Assembly (NCBI GenBank): GCA_001940645.1
Contig: MDVS01000023.1
Coordinates: 1-59,313 of the forward strand
Length of the DNA stretch: 59,313 bases
Direction: 5' to 3'
DNA from: Candidatus Heimdallarchaeota archaeon LC_3
Lineage (GTDB): Archaea > Asgardarchaeota > Heimdallarchaeia > Hodarchaeales > LC-3
The notes beneath the pieces were generated by a model. The model was not told the origin of the DNA. It saw nothing but the letters and a program-made list of their open reading frames with translations, and ran no database searches. The position numbers and the translations under genes were made by a program. Position 1 is the stretch's first letter. The number at the start of each line of letters is the position of its first letter. This document shows positions 52,047-59,313 of the stretch, one piece after another.

Positions 52047-52550
52047 ATGAACCAAGATTCAAAAGGCAATTTAAAAACATTTATATTTGATTGCAATATA
52101 TGGATTGAAGTCATAACTGATACAGAATCAAAATTGACAGATATAGTTTTTAATAATAATGTAAACATTGTATTAACAAGTTATATGATAGTAGAAATAC
52201 TTCGTGTTTTAAAACGATTATCAATTAGATTGAAAATACTTTTTTCTGAAACAGAAATGTTGTTTTGGAGTTTTAGTAGATATCCAAATATCTCTTTTGT
52301 TTTTAATGCTCCAATATCAGATTCATTAATTAATGAAGTTAAAAATTTGTCAGAAATCCAAATAATTGCTAAAATTCTTAAATTGGAACCAAAAGATGTT
52401 CCCTACATTATAGGTGCACATCAATATAATGCCATTATTGTGACTGAAGATATTCGATCACTTTATGTAGAAAAAAATCAAATACAAGAAAAAATAGGAA
52501 TCAAAATTATTAGAAAAAGTGATTTTATTAATAGTTTTCATAAAGATTAA
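52047..52550 (+). CDS. PIN-domain toxin
   Basis: The 167-residue protein has TFIFDCNIWIEVITDTE, SYMIVEILRVLKRLS, LEPKDVPYIIGAHQYNA and VTEDIRSLYVEK. The third motif has D in KDVPYI, as in PIN COG1569-like proteins. It pairs with the antitoxin at 51749. Confidence 0.85.
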   Translation: MNQDSKGNLKTFIFDCNIWIEVITDTESKLTDIVFNNNVNIVLTSYMIVEILRVLKRLSIRLKILFSETEMLFWSFSRYPNISFVFNAPISDSLINEVKNLSEIQIIAKILKLEPKDVPYIIGAHQYNAIIVTEDIRSLYVEKNQIQEKIGIKIIRKSDFINSFHKD

Positions 52551-52674
52551 CATTCTCCAATTTCTAGATCAAATTTTTAACCGCAAATCAGAAATCTAAT
52601 AAATTTAGATGTTATAAATGCTAACTGTAATTGATTCAGGAATACATATCTAAAATTTCTCAAAAAATAGGATT

Positions 52675-53118
52675 TTAAAGTAATTCACTTGATTTCGGCA
52701 ATAATCGGTGATACTTAAGGACCTCAAAGAGTTTATCTTTGAAAGAGGAAAAAATTCTCATATCAATCACTTCATTAGATTTCAAAAAGAAAATAAATCG
52801 GAAAACGAAACTTTTATGAATATTTTTACCTACATTTTGAATCAATTTCTCTTTAAGCTCGTTAATAGTTTCTAGACAAATAATGACATTATCATCGTAA
52901 AAATAATGAAGCTTACTATCACCCATAGTAATAGTATCAATATTACCATCATCAAGACCAGTAATTGAAGAAAAATTTAGTAAAGAAGCGGTGATACCAC
53001 TAATAATGTTGTCATCAATATTAGAAGAAATATTGCTCTCAAAATCGTATTGCATCAAGCAAATACCACTTTGATCAATAATCCAAATTTTTTTAACTGA
53101 AATAATAGACAACCTCAA
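52675..53118 (-). CDS. Longin/roadblock-like protein A (copy at 52.7 kb)
   Basis: The intact 147-residue frame has LRLSIISVKKIWIIDQSG, ICLMQYDFESNISSNIDDNI, ISGITASLLNFSSITGLDDG, ITMGDSKLHYFYDDNVIICL, LIQNVGKNIHKSFVFRF and VLKYHRLLPKSSELL. Several changes are conservative, suggesting selection on the protein. The P/Q-rich remnant lies about 45 bp upstream (53163-53262). Confidence 0.78.
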   Translation of the reverse strand: MRLSIISVKKIWIIDQSGICLMQYDFESNISSNIDDNIISGITASLLNFSSITGLDDGNIDTITMGDSKLHYFYDDNVIICLETINELKEKLIQNVGKNIHKSFVFRFIFFLKSNEVIDMRIFSSFKDKLFEVLKYHRLLPKSSELL

Positions 53119-53162
53119 AATAATAAAGAAAATATTAAATTTAAGATCTGTTATTCGTAGGA

Positions 53163-53262
53163 CAAGCTACGTTTGACCAACTTGGAAAGAACTACGCAAT
53201 TTCTTAAGTTGTTGAAACATTTAATTACGAACTTGAGAAATAGAGGTGGAACGATTTAGAAA
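53163..53262 (-). pseudogene. P/Q-rich protein gene, C-terminal end
   Basis: RSTSISQVRN, then FQQLKKLRSSFQVGQT before TAG. The Met before FQQ is Leu here (TTTAATTAC). The upstream part is lost at NRSTS (53255). Confidence 0.75.
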
Positions 53263-53357
53263 AATTATTCTATAACTTTTTTTGATTTTATTAATTTGGT
53301 CTTTCAAGATTTTTCGATAGGAGAAACAGTAGGATGAATACAAAAAACCTACAAGAC

Positions 53358-54332
53358 TTAAACATCCAGATGAATTAATAAATCAAGATTACATTCAAGA
53401 TCTTTTCCTAGTTCACTCTTTAATTGATCTGTAATTTCATGAGCAACCTTAATTGAAATATCTTTTTCAAATTCGAGATGCAAATCAGCTACCAAGGATC
53501 TTCCTAACCAACGCGCTCTCACATTGTGGACTCCAGAAACACCTTCAGTAGTTTTAGCATGATTTTCAATTTGAGCAAGTATTTGTGGATTAACAGCATC
53601 CATCAATCGGTACCAGATCCTAATAGAAGCATCTCTTAAAATAAATAAAATCATTGCACCAATAAAAATACCAATTAATGGATCCAGAATTGGAAAACCA
53701 ATAAAAACACCAAAAGCTCCAATTAATACGGCTAAAGAAGTCAATCCATCTATTCTGCTATGTAATCCATCAGCAATTAAAGATTCAGAATTAATTCTTT
53801 TTCCAACAGAAATTCTGTATTTAGCGACTAATTCATTACCTAAAAATCCAATTAATCCAGCTAAGGCCAAAATTTCCAAATGTTTAATAGGTACTGGATT
53901 TAATAGGCGAGAGAAAGATTCCCAAAATAGGACTAATGCACTAAATGCGATCAATAATATTATAACCAAACCTGCTAAGTCCTCTGCTCTACCGTAGCCA
54001 TAAGAATATTTTTTTGATGATTGGCGATTATTAAGCCAGAAAGCAAGAAAAAGTGGTAAAGAAGTAAAAGCATCAGAAAAATTATGGATAGTATCAGCTA
54101 ATAATGCAACACTATTCGTCATAAAAACAATAATTAATTGCACGAGTGCTGTAACCATCAAAATAGCAAAAGAAAGCATAGTAGTTTGCATACCAATTTT
54201 ATTACCTAAATTTGCGTTTCCATGATCATGATTAGCATGAGAATGAACCTTAAAGAGTGATCTCAATTTATTTTTAAGAGTTCTAGAAGAATTTGAATCT
54301 GTTTGATGATGATGAACTTCCTTGGTATTCAT
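53358..54332 (-). CDS. Cation diffusion facilitator (CDF) metal efflux protein
   Basis: This exporter uses proton exchange to remove Zn2+, Co2+ or similar ions. A His-rich start (KEVHHHQTDS and HSHANHDHGNANLG) precedes six spans. LLADTIHNFSDAFTSLP gives the site-A HNFSD motif in span 2, and LIADGLHSRIDGLTSL gives HxxxD in span 5. The C-terminal domain (VHNVRARWLGRSLVADLHLE) is the ferredoxin-like metal regulator. The H-x-x-x-D pairs suit zinc. The upstream palindrome may bind a metal regulator, possibly one of the DtxR-like proteins. Confidence 0.93.
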   Translation of the reverse strand: MNTKEVHHHQTDSNSSRTLKNKLRSLFKVHSHANHDHGNANLGNKIGMQTTMLSFAILMVTALVQLIIVFMTNSVALLADTIHNFSDAFTSLPLFLAFWLNNRQSSKKYSYGYGRAEDLAGLVIILLIAFSALVLFWESFSRLLNPVPIKHLEILALAGLIGFLGNELVAKYRISVGKRINSESLIADGLHSRIDGLTSLAVLIGAFGVFIGFPILDPLIGIFIGAMILFILRDASIRIWYRLMDAVNPQILAQIENHAKTTEGVSGVHNVRARWLGRSLVADLHLEFEKDISIKVAHEITDQLKSELGKDLECNLDLLIHLDV

Positions 54333-54409
54333 TAAAATCTAATCCGAAGAATTTAACATTGGATTCCTTTAATCAAAAATCTATTACCAAAATAGTTATT
54401 ATAGATTTA

Positions 54410-54427
54410 AATGATTATATAATCGTT
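54410..54427. promoter_or_regulatory. Palindromic promoter site of the CDF gene
   Basis: AAT-GATTATATAATC-GTT holds a perfect 12-bp palindrome overlapping a TATA-like core, 78-95 bp upstream of the CDF start. It could be an operator for metal control. Confidence 0.5.
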
Positions 54428-54549
54428 TGTACTAGTTCGCATTTTATGTGTCATCAGCACTATATAAAATTATATGAGGATACGTAAATTAAAGGAAGAA
54501 GTATGATATTTACCGAAAAAAAGTATTACTTTATGAATCTCTAATTTGA

Positions 54550-54757
54550 AACTAGCCTGCAAATGAACAAATACTTGAGCAAATCGTTCGAGCGAAAGAA
54601 TTTTTCTTAAATTACCTTTTTTTTCATTTTATTATTAATGATGAGGTTATTTTTAATAGATTCTATCATATCCTGGAAGGTAATGATATTAAACATTTAT
54701 TGGATTTATTGTTGGAACGACACATAGAAATTAAGAATTTAAAAATGGAAATTTAGA
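54550..54757 (+). pseudogene. Remnant open frame, unknown protein
   Basis: The plus strand encodes ANEQILEQIVRAKEFFLNYL, FFHFIINDEVIFNRFYHILE and GNDIKHLLDLLLERHIEIKN before TAG, about 65 codons with a TAG in front and no usual start. It looks like the helical end of a decayed gene. The family is not recognised. Confidence 0.4.
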
Positions 54758-54777
54758 TCGAAAAAAGAGAAATTTAC

Positions 54778-54942
54778 GTCTGACCGACTTGGAAGGAACT
54801 ACGTAATTTCTTAAGCTGTTGAATCAATTGCGTTAATATAGAAAATTTCTTGAGTTGTTGAAACATTTCATTACGAACTTGGGAAACAGAAGTAGATCGA
54901 TCCTCAGGGTGTTCCTGAGAAGAAGGTTGAGGATTGAAATTG
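54778..54942 (-). pseudogene. P/Q-rich protein gene, C-terminal end with inner duplication
   Basis: NPQPSSQEHPEDRSTSVSQV, RNEMFQQLKKFSI, then a second QQLKKLRSSFQVGQT before TAA. The C-terminal helix segment is present twice, joined at GTTGAATCAATTGCGTT, the junction also seen at 40185-40201. It directly abuts the longin A fragment upstream. Confidence 0.75.
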
Positions 54943-54946
54943 AATT

Positions 54947-55222
54947 TTAAAGTAATTCATTTGATTTCGGTAATAATCGGTGATACTTAAGGACCTCAAA
55001 GATTTTATCTTCGAAAGAGGAAAAAATATCAGTGTCAATCACTTTATTAGACTTTAAAAAGGAAATAAATCGGAAAAGGAAACTGTTATGAATTTTTTTT
55101 AGGACTTTTTTAATCAATTTCTCCTTGACCTCCTTGTTAGTTTCCAGACAAACAATGAAGTTATCATCATAAAAATAATTAAGTTTACTATCACCCATAG
55201 TAATAGTATCAATATTACCTGA
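54947..55222 (-). pseudogene. Longin-like A fragment (C-terminal two thirds)
   Basis: The open part runs MGDSKLNYFYDDNFIVCLET to KYHRLLPKSNELL. Strand 1 to helix 1 is missing: at 55220 the sequence changes to a surface-protein scrap. Its 3' half is nearly identical to 57960-58245. Confidence 0.8.
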
Positions 55223-55437
55223 TCAAGATTTTCAGGATTATGTCTTTCTTGGGAATGGGACCCAATTTCCCAGTTGAAACTAATTACAAAGTCACAGTTG
55301 ATGGTATTGAAACAGGATATTCTATGTGCGCTGTAGATGCCTTAGGGGTTGCTTACACTTTCAACGCAAAAACAACAATTTATTCAATAGACAGATCAAC
55401 AAACCGTTCAATTGAAATAATCATAGATCCAAATTAG
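55222..55437 (+). pseudogene. Surface-protein fragment
   Basis: DQDFQDYVFLGNG in one frame continues, after a one-base shift, as NFPVETNYKVTVDGIETGYS, then VAYTFNAKTTIYSIDRSTNR and SIEIIIDPN before TAG. It looks like a beta-sandwich extracellular repeat. The ATG at 55240 is inside the broken frame. The protein family is unknown. Confidence 0.5.
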
Positions 55438-55670
55438 AAAATTAATCAAGTGAATTGAATGTTTCTTATAATTAAGTTCCTTGTTCTACAGATAATAGAC
55501 CAAATGTGGTTTCTACAAAAGATATAAACATCTAAAAACATCTAAATGAAAAATTGCAGTTATTACATCTGGAAAACTATCATCAATTTCATTAATAATT
55601 AATTTTTTAAGGGAGACACATGTAAAGAAAACAGTCTTCATCATTTCTAAAATAAATTAGGGGAACTCAA

Positions 55671-57887
55671 ATGGGGAATAACAAACTCATATTTGGAATT
55701 TTCATTATCTTTTCATTCGTATTCATGAATATTCCAGTCGAGGGAAAAGCTGATGCTTTTTATTTCAGCTTCAAGAAAAATGATAATCCAAAATCGGATG
55801 ATTATTGGATTTATAACGTGGGTTTTGTAGATGAAATTGAATTTAAGATAATAAACCAAGAAGGATTGTTGATAGCAGCTTTACGTAGTGGAACTATTGA
55901 TATTATTGGTCAATTCGTAAATTCTCAACTTATTACCCCTAATGATTATGATAACCCTGATATTGCTATTTTTGAAAGTCAAACTAACGGATTCTCCCAT
56001 TTTACGATGAATACACAGAGATTTCCAACTAGTATACGTGCTTTCAGACAAGGTTTCTCTTATGCTTTTGATAAAATTGAATTACTACAAAGAGGATATG
56101 GTGGTAATGGTTTCCCTGCTGATTCCCCTATAGTTAGTGGTTTGGGAATTTGGTCATGCGAGTATGAGCTTTCAAATCTCCCCTGTTCTCCAACTAATGA
56201 GAATTACTATGAAAAACTAGTGGATTTGGGTAATAAATCTCTTCTTTCTGTTGGGTTTTTTGATTGGGATGATGATGGATTTCGTGAGTATTTCAATGAA
56301 GAAGTTATATTTAATGGCAGTTTGATTTGGAATGGTACCTCTGTTGCTCAGGGAAACACTGTTTCAACGGAAAATGGTTATCTTGATCCACGTTGGAATG
56401 GTTACACCTTTTTAGGGGAAGATGATGTAAGGAGAACTTTTATTGAAGTCAACGAATTGTTGAGTGGTTCAGTATTAACCATAGAAGATTCTGGTATAAA
56501 CAAATTAGCCTCTTCTTTTAATAATAATAATTATTGGGAGGAAGTAGAATTTTTCATTACAGGATCAGAAGGATCTATTATCGTAGAAACTCAAGTCTTG
56601 ATGTCATGTGAAGCATTTTCTACAATGGGTATTAAAACTATTCCTGAATTTACTACATTTGCCTTATTACTATCAAAAATGGGAACTGGAGATTTTAACG
56701 GGGTTTATTTCGCTTATAATGCTTTTGATCCTAGATTTTTACAACTATTTGCTAGCCATTCTAGTAATAATCAAGGACGTTCTAGATGGTATAATTCTAC
56801 TTTTGATGAATACTGGGAAGTAATTGAGTCTGGAACACGTTTCGAGGAAGTTTTACAAGCAATTTTAAAAGCTCAACAGATATTATGGCAAGAACAGCCA
56901 ATAGCAGTTTTAAAAACCGGAAAGACGCTCTCAATGTATCGTACCGATAAGTTTGAAGGATTTGTATTAGACAAAGGACAAGGTGTTTTTACAGATTGGA
57001 CAACCAGAAAAGTCCATCTTAAAAATACCATCGAGAATTGGCAAAAATATCCCCAATATCCGTTCGGTGGAACCTTGGTTTATGGATTAATGCAACCTAT
57101 GGATTCTACAAATAGCATGAATTCCAATAATGCTTATACTATGCGAATTTTGGACATGATCGAAGAAAACCTTTTTTCAAGAAAGCCTGAAGATTTGACA
57201 TATATTTCCAGCTTATCCCATAACTGGACAATTCAATCACAATATACCGATGAAGATCTTGGCTCTTGTGATATTTGTATTGTCAATGGTTCAAAACATA
57301 CGTTTTACTTATTGGATAATGTTACTTGGCATGATGGATCAAAATTCACTGCTTCTGATGTAAAGTTTTCTTTTGAAGTGCTAAAAAATAATACTTCCCC
57401 GGTATATTATGATCTTCTTCAGAATATTCCTATAGAGAGAATTACTGTTGAATCTGATTTTGAAATAGTGATTTATCTAAATAGCTCATCATATTTTGAT
57501 CTAAACAGCTTAGAAATTCCAATTTATCAGAAAGAATATTGGAAAGATATTAAAGATCCAATTAATCATCTAAACACCATTCCTATTGGTACTGGACCCT
57601 ATGAGTGGATTTATTCTGATTCAGATTCCTATATATTAAGAAGAAATGAAAATTATTATCGTAAACCCAATCCCGAATTGTTTAAAATGCCAACAACGGA
57701 AACAGAAGCTTCAAGCTCAATAATTACCACAGATTTTTCCACACCCTCTCAGGGAACCACCACATCATCAAATAATGGATTTGAATTTGGGAATCTATTA
57801 CAGAATTTATTCATAATAGCAACAGTTTCAGCATTTTCTTTTATAATTGGCTCAATAATTGCTATTACTATAAGAAGATACAAATGA
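55671..57887 (+). CDS. Family-5 peptide-type binding protein with C-terminal membrane anchor
   Basis: This substrate-binding protein for an oligopeptide-type ABC importer has a signal segment (LIFGIFIIFSFVFMNIPVEG), then an SBP_5-like body: LLIAALRSGTIDIIGQF, FDKIELLQRGYGGNGFPADS and, near residue 550, VTWHDGSKFTASDVKFSFEV, the conserved family block (usually near the N-terminus), followed by PIGTGPYEWIYSDSDSYIL. The block order suggests that two binding-protein halves are fused. A Ser/Thr linker (TTETEASSSIITTDFSTPSQ) and a span (LFIIATVSAFSFIIGSIIA) with RRYK anchor it outside the cell. At 738 residues it is longer than bacterial forms. The ATPases could be those at 1455-3966; permeases are not seen. 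Confidence 0.83.
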   Translation: MGNNKLIFGIFIIFSFVFMNIPVEGKADAFYFSFKKNDNPKSDDYWIYNVGFVDEIEFKIINQEGLLIAALRSGTIDIIGQFVNSQLITPNDYDNPDIAIFESQTNGFSHFTMNTQRFPTSIRAFRQGFSYAFDKIELLQRGYGGNGFPADSPIVSGLGIWSCEYELSNLPCSPTNENYYEKLVDLGNKSLLSVGFFDWDDDGFREYFNEEVIFNGSLIWNGTSVAQGNTVSTENGYLDPRWNGYTFLGEDDVRRTFIEVNELLSGSVLTIEDSGINKLASSFNNNNYWEEVEFFITGSEGSIIVETQVLMSCEAFSTMGIKTIPEFTTFALLLSKMGTGDFNGVYFAYNAFDPRFLQLFASHSSNNQGRSRWYNSTFDEYWEVIESGTRFEEVLQAILKAQQILWQEQPIAVLKTGKTLSMYRTDKFEGFVLDKGQGVFTDWTTRKVHLKNTIENWQKYPQYPFGGTLVYGLMQPMDSTNSMNSNNAYTMRILDMIEENLFSRKPEDLTYISSLSHNWTIQSQYTDEDLGSCDICIVNGSKHTFYLLDNVTWHDGSKFTASDVKFSFEVLKNNTSPVYYDLLQNIPIERITVESDFEIVIYLNSSSYFDLNSLEIPIYQKEYWKDIKDPINHLNTIPIGTGPYEWIYSDSDSYILRRNENYYRKPNPELFKMPTTETEASSSIITTDFSTPSQGTTTSSNNGFEFGNLLQNLFIIATVSAFSFIIGSIIAITIRRYK

Positions 57888-57924
57888 TGAGTTTTACCTA
57901 TTATCTTATTAGTTTAAAAGGTAG

Positions 57925-57960
57925 AATAGAGTATTAGAAACTGAAGAAAATAAAGTAATT
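57925..57960 (+). pseudogene. TPR-gene 3' flank scar
   Basis: GAGTATTAGAAACTGAAGAA and AATAAAGTAATT match the region just past the TPR stop in other copies; the coding part is lost. Confidence 0.6.
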
Positions 57961-58322
57961 CAAAGTAATTTATTTGATTTCGGTAATAATCGGTGATATT
58001 TAAGGACCTCAAAGATTTTCTCGTCGAAAGAGGAAAAAATTTCCGAGTCAATCACTTTATTAGACTTTAAAAAGGAAATAAATCGGAAAAGGAAACTGTT
58101 ATGAATATTTTTTAGGACTTTTTTAATCAATTTCTCCTTGACCTCCTTGTTAGTTTCCAGACAAACAATGAAGTTATCATCATAAAAATAATTAAGTTTA
58201 CTATCACCCATAGTAATAGTATCAATATTACCTTCATCAAGCACAGAAATTAAAGAATGTCGAGGATTGAAATTGGATAATGGAATGGGAGAAGAAATTT
58301 GTTCTAAAACAAAATCCATCAA
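57960..58322 (-). pseudogene. Chimera: P/Q-rich fragment fused in frame to longin A C-terminal part
   Basis: The open frame starts MMDFVLEQISSPIPLSNFNP (P/Q-rich protein part) and passes at RHSLISVLDEGN into longin A (ITMGDSKLNYFYDDNFIVCL … KYHRLLPKSNKLL). A deletion removed the P/Q C-terminus, longin B if present, and the first half of longin A. The two genes are therefore joined in the module's own order. Strands 1-2 and helix 1 are missing, so a folded longin is unlikely. Confidence 0.8.
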
Positions 58323-58334
58323 AAAATCTTGAGG

Positions 58335-58545
58335 GAAATCTTATCAGAGTATTATTGTTACTAGATATTTCTACATAAAACCCACGATTACTATTGGTGG
58401 CCGTGTTATTGATCAGAGTATTATTATTACAAGCATTCCATAGACGATAACCATTACCATTACCTGTTGCAATATTATTAGTCAGGGTGTTAATACGAAT
58501 AGGCGCAGAAATATCTGTTTGATATGAATTATAATGGTTTCAGGT
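58335..58545 (-). pseudogene. Fragment of right-handed beta-helix (NosD/PbH1-like) surface protein
   Basis: The minus strand encodes NNIATGNGNGYRLWNACNNN, TLINNTATNSNRGFYVEISS and NNNTLI, the N-x-I-x-x-N-x-x-G-x-x-L pattern of parallel beta-helix repeats. The frame is open but has no start or end; the P/Q-longin chimera cuts it on one side. Confidence 0.72.
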
Positions 58546-58650
58546 TATGAATGAAAGAAAAAAAGTTTGATTATGAAGAGAGTCTGTTAGATTTCAATGA
58601 AACTATGAATCAGTAATTAATTTTTATATAAATAATTTTTATATACTTGT

Positions 58651-59313
58651 TTATAACTCCTTTATAGATTTAAGTCCTAATAGGTGCAAATTCCCTACTC
58701 GAACATTATTCAGATACTTAGTTGCAGAGTTATATGCTTCTTGTACTTGAGACCGTGGTGTGACAGGTAAATCGTTCATCATAAAATCAGGATGAAAAAT
58801 TAATAAAGAATAAGGGATATCTGGATTAAGATTAGCTATGAATTGTGAAATTTTTTCTATTTCGATACTGTCTAAGTAAAATGGAACTAATAAAGTTGAA
58901 ATTCCGAGCATAGGAACTGATCTTGTATTGTTTTTCTCGAAATTTTCATAAACAAGAGTAATATTTCTTAAAACGTTGGTGTTATCTCTACCTGTCAGAG
59001 CATAGTGAACATTCGGATTAAAAGCTTTAAAATCAAATTTAATATTTCCACCACTATTGTATACTATTTCAGCTAGTTTTTTAACGAGATTTGGATGTCC
59101 ATCCCCATTCCATTCAACACAAATTCGTAATATATGATTTTTTTTTCTCATCAGCATTTCCTTTGATGCAGATATAACAAACGGAAGTTGGGGTTCAATA
59201 GATCCCCCGAACCAGCACCAACAACTAATTTTTTCATTATTTAATGTTAAATTTATTAAATGATCTTTACTTACTTTCTTACCCATTGATAATAATTTAT
59301 GAGACCAGTTTTG
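58651..59313 (-). CDS. Radical SAM protein (PflA/AmmeMemoRadiSam-like), cut by the window edge
   Basis: The frame is open to the window edge. QNWSHKLLSMGKKVSK continues from there, like the segment after the third Cys of CxxxCxxC (…CQNW…) in pyruvate formate-lyase activating enzyme relatives. CWCWFGGSIEPQLPF is the GGEP-type SAM contact (here GGSIEP). FDFKAFNPNVHYALTGRDNT matches the 'D-x-K-A-F-…-T-G-R' block. IGNLHLL near the end is also typical. The Cys triad lies just outside the window. It would generate a 5'-deoxyadenosyl radical to activate a partner or modify a substrate. Confidence 0.83.
   Translation of the reverse strand, partial: QNWSHKLLSMGKKVSKDHLINLTLNNEKISCWCWFGGSIEPQLPFVISASKEMLMRKKNHILRICVEWNGDGHPNLVKKLAEIVYNSGGNIKFDFKAFNPNVHYALTGRDNTNVLRNITLVYENFEKNNTRSVPMLGISTLLVPFYLDSIEIEKISQFIANLNPDIPYSLLIFHPDFMMNDLPVTPRSQVQEAYNSATKYLNNVRVGNLHLLGLKSIKEL

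Noticed and set aside
28208..58322. Regularly recurring sequence blocks as a possible CRISPR array
   Set aside because: The repeats are long, protein-coding, irregularly spaced and diverged, with no short identical repeats or unique spacers; no cas genes are seen.
28208..58322. The module as a classical transposon or integron
   Set aside because: No transposase, integrase, common ends or target duplications were found; copy ends differ from case to case.

Overview
ORGANISM. The window is strongly AT-rich archaeal DNA. The core genes (aIF2-gamma, ribosomal protein S6e, KsgA/Dim1 beside DUF655, archaeal-type dCTP deaminase, an Fcf1-like PIN protein, two tRNA-Thr genes) are archaeal. A family of longin/roadblock-like proteins, surface proteins ending in a Gly-hydrophobic-Arg anchor, a double C-type lectin protein and a family-5 binding protein with a C-terminal membrane anchor point to an Asgard archaeon, probably near Heimdallarchaeia. 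The lineage is inferred from protein character only. Many genes use TTG or GTG starts.

LAYOUT. 1-900 holds a broken 1-pyrroline-5-carboxylate dehydrogenase next to an exact 146-bp repeat at the window edge. 1085-1372 holds the 3' end of a dead IS605-type tnpB and a perfect hairpin. 1455-3966 carries two oligopeptide ABC ATPases. 4.4-12.4 kb is a housekeeping block: dcd, a small membrane protein, DUF655-ksgA, an EMC6-like membrane protein, a ThiI-like protein with a ruined PP-loop, two tRNA-Thr genes (one with a 31-nt insert), and the S6e - aIF2-gamma - PIN operon. 12.9-16 kb has two tandem secretion/pilus ATPases. 16-22.7 kb is a mixed metabolic and defence segment: MBL hydrolase, SDR, HxlR regulator, Imm63-like immunity protein, GGCT-like protein, M42 peptidase, globin-like protein and ProC.

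ACCESSORY ISLAND (about 22.7-58.6 kb). This part is built from many copies, intact and broken, of one gene neighbourhood. The reconstructed unit is: P/Q-rich protein -> longin-like B -> longin-like A on the minus strand, meeting a plus-strand TPR protein tail to tail. I count about 14 longin A/B loci (five or six with full-length A reading frames), about 17 remnants of the P/Q-rich gene and about 10 loci with TPR sequence (one intact gene, 44778-46547). Similarity extends into non-coding flanks, so the copies spread as DNA segments. No transposase is visible. Seven toxin-antitoxin modules (six PIN, one broken RelE), two DtxR-like regulators in a segmental duplication, two membrane-tethered winged-helix proteins, two HxlR regulators in the wider window, a CDF metal exporter, a DsrE protein and surface proteins lie between the copies.

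HOW IT MAY WORK. Longin/roadblock folds dimerise and often serve as platforms for small GTPases. Two diverged longin proteins encoded in tandem with a disordered P/Q-rich protein and a TPR scaffold look like one multi-protein complex whose locus is repeatedly copied, reshuffled and lost. That function is inference. The linked genes, conserved order and repeated decay are seen in the sequence. The toxin-antitoxin genes may help stabilise the island.
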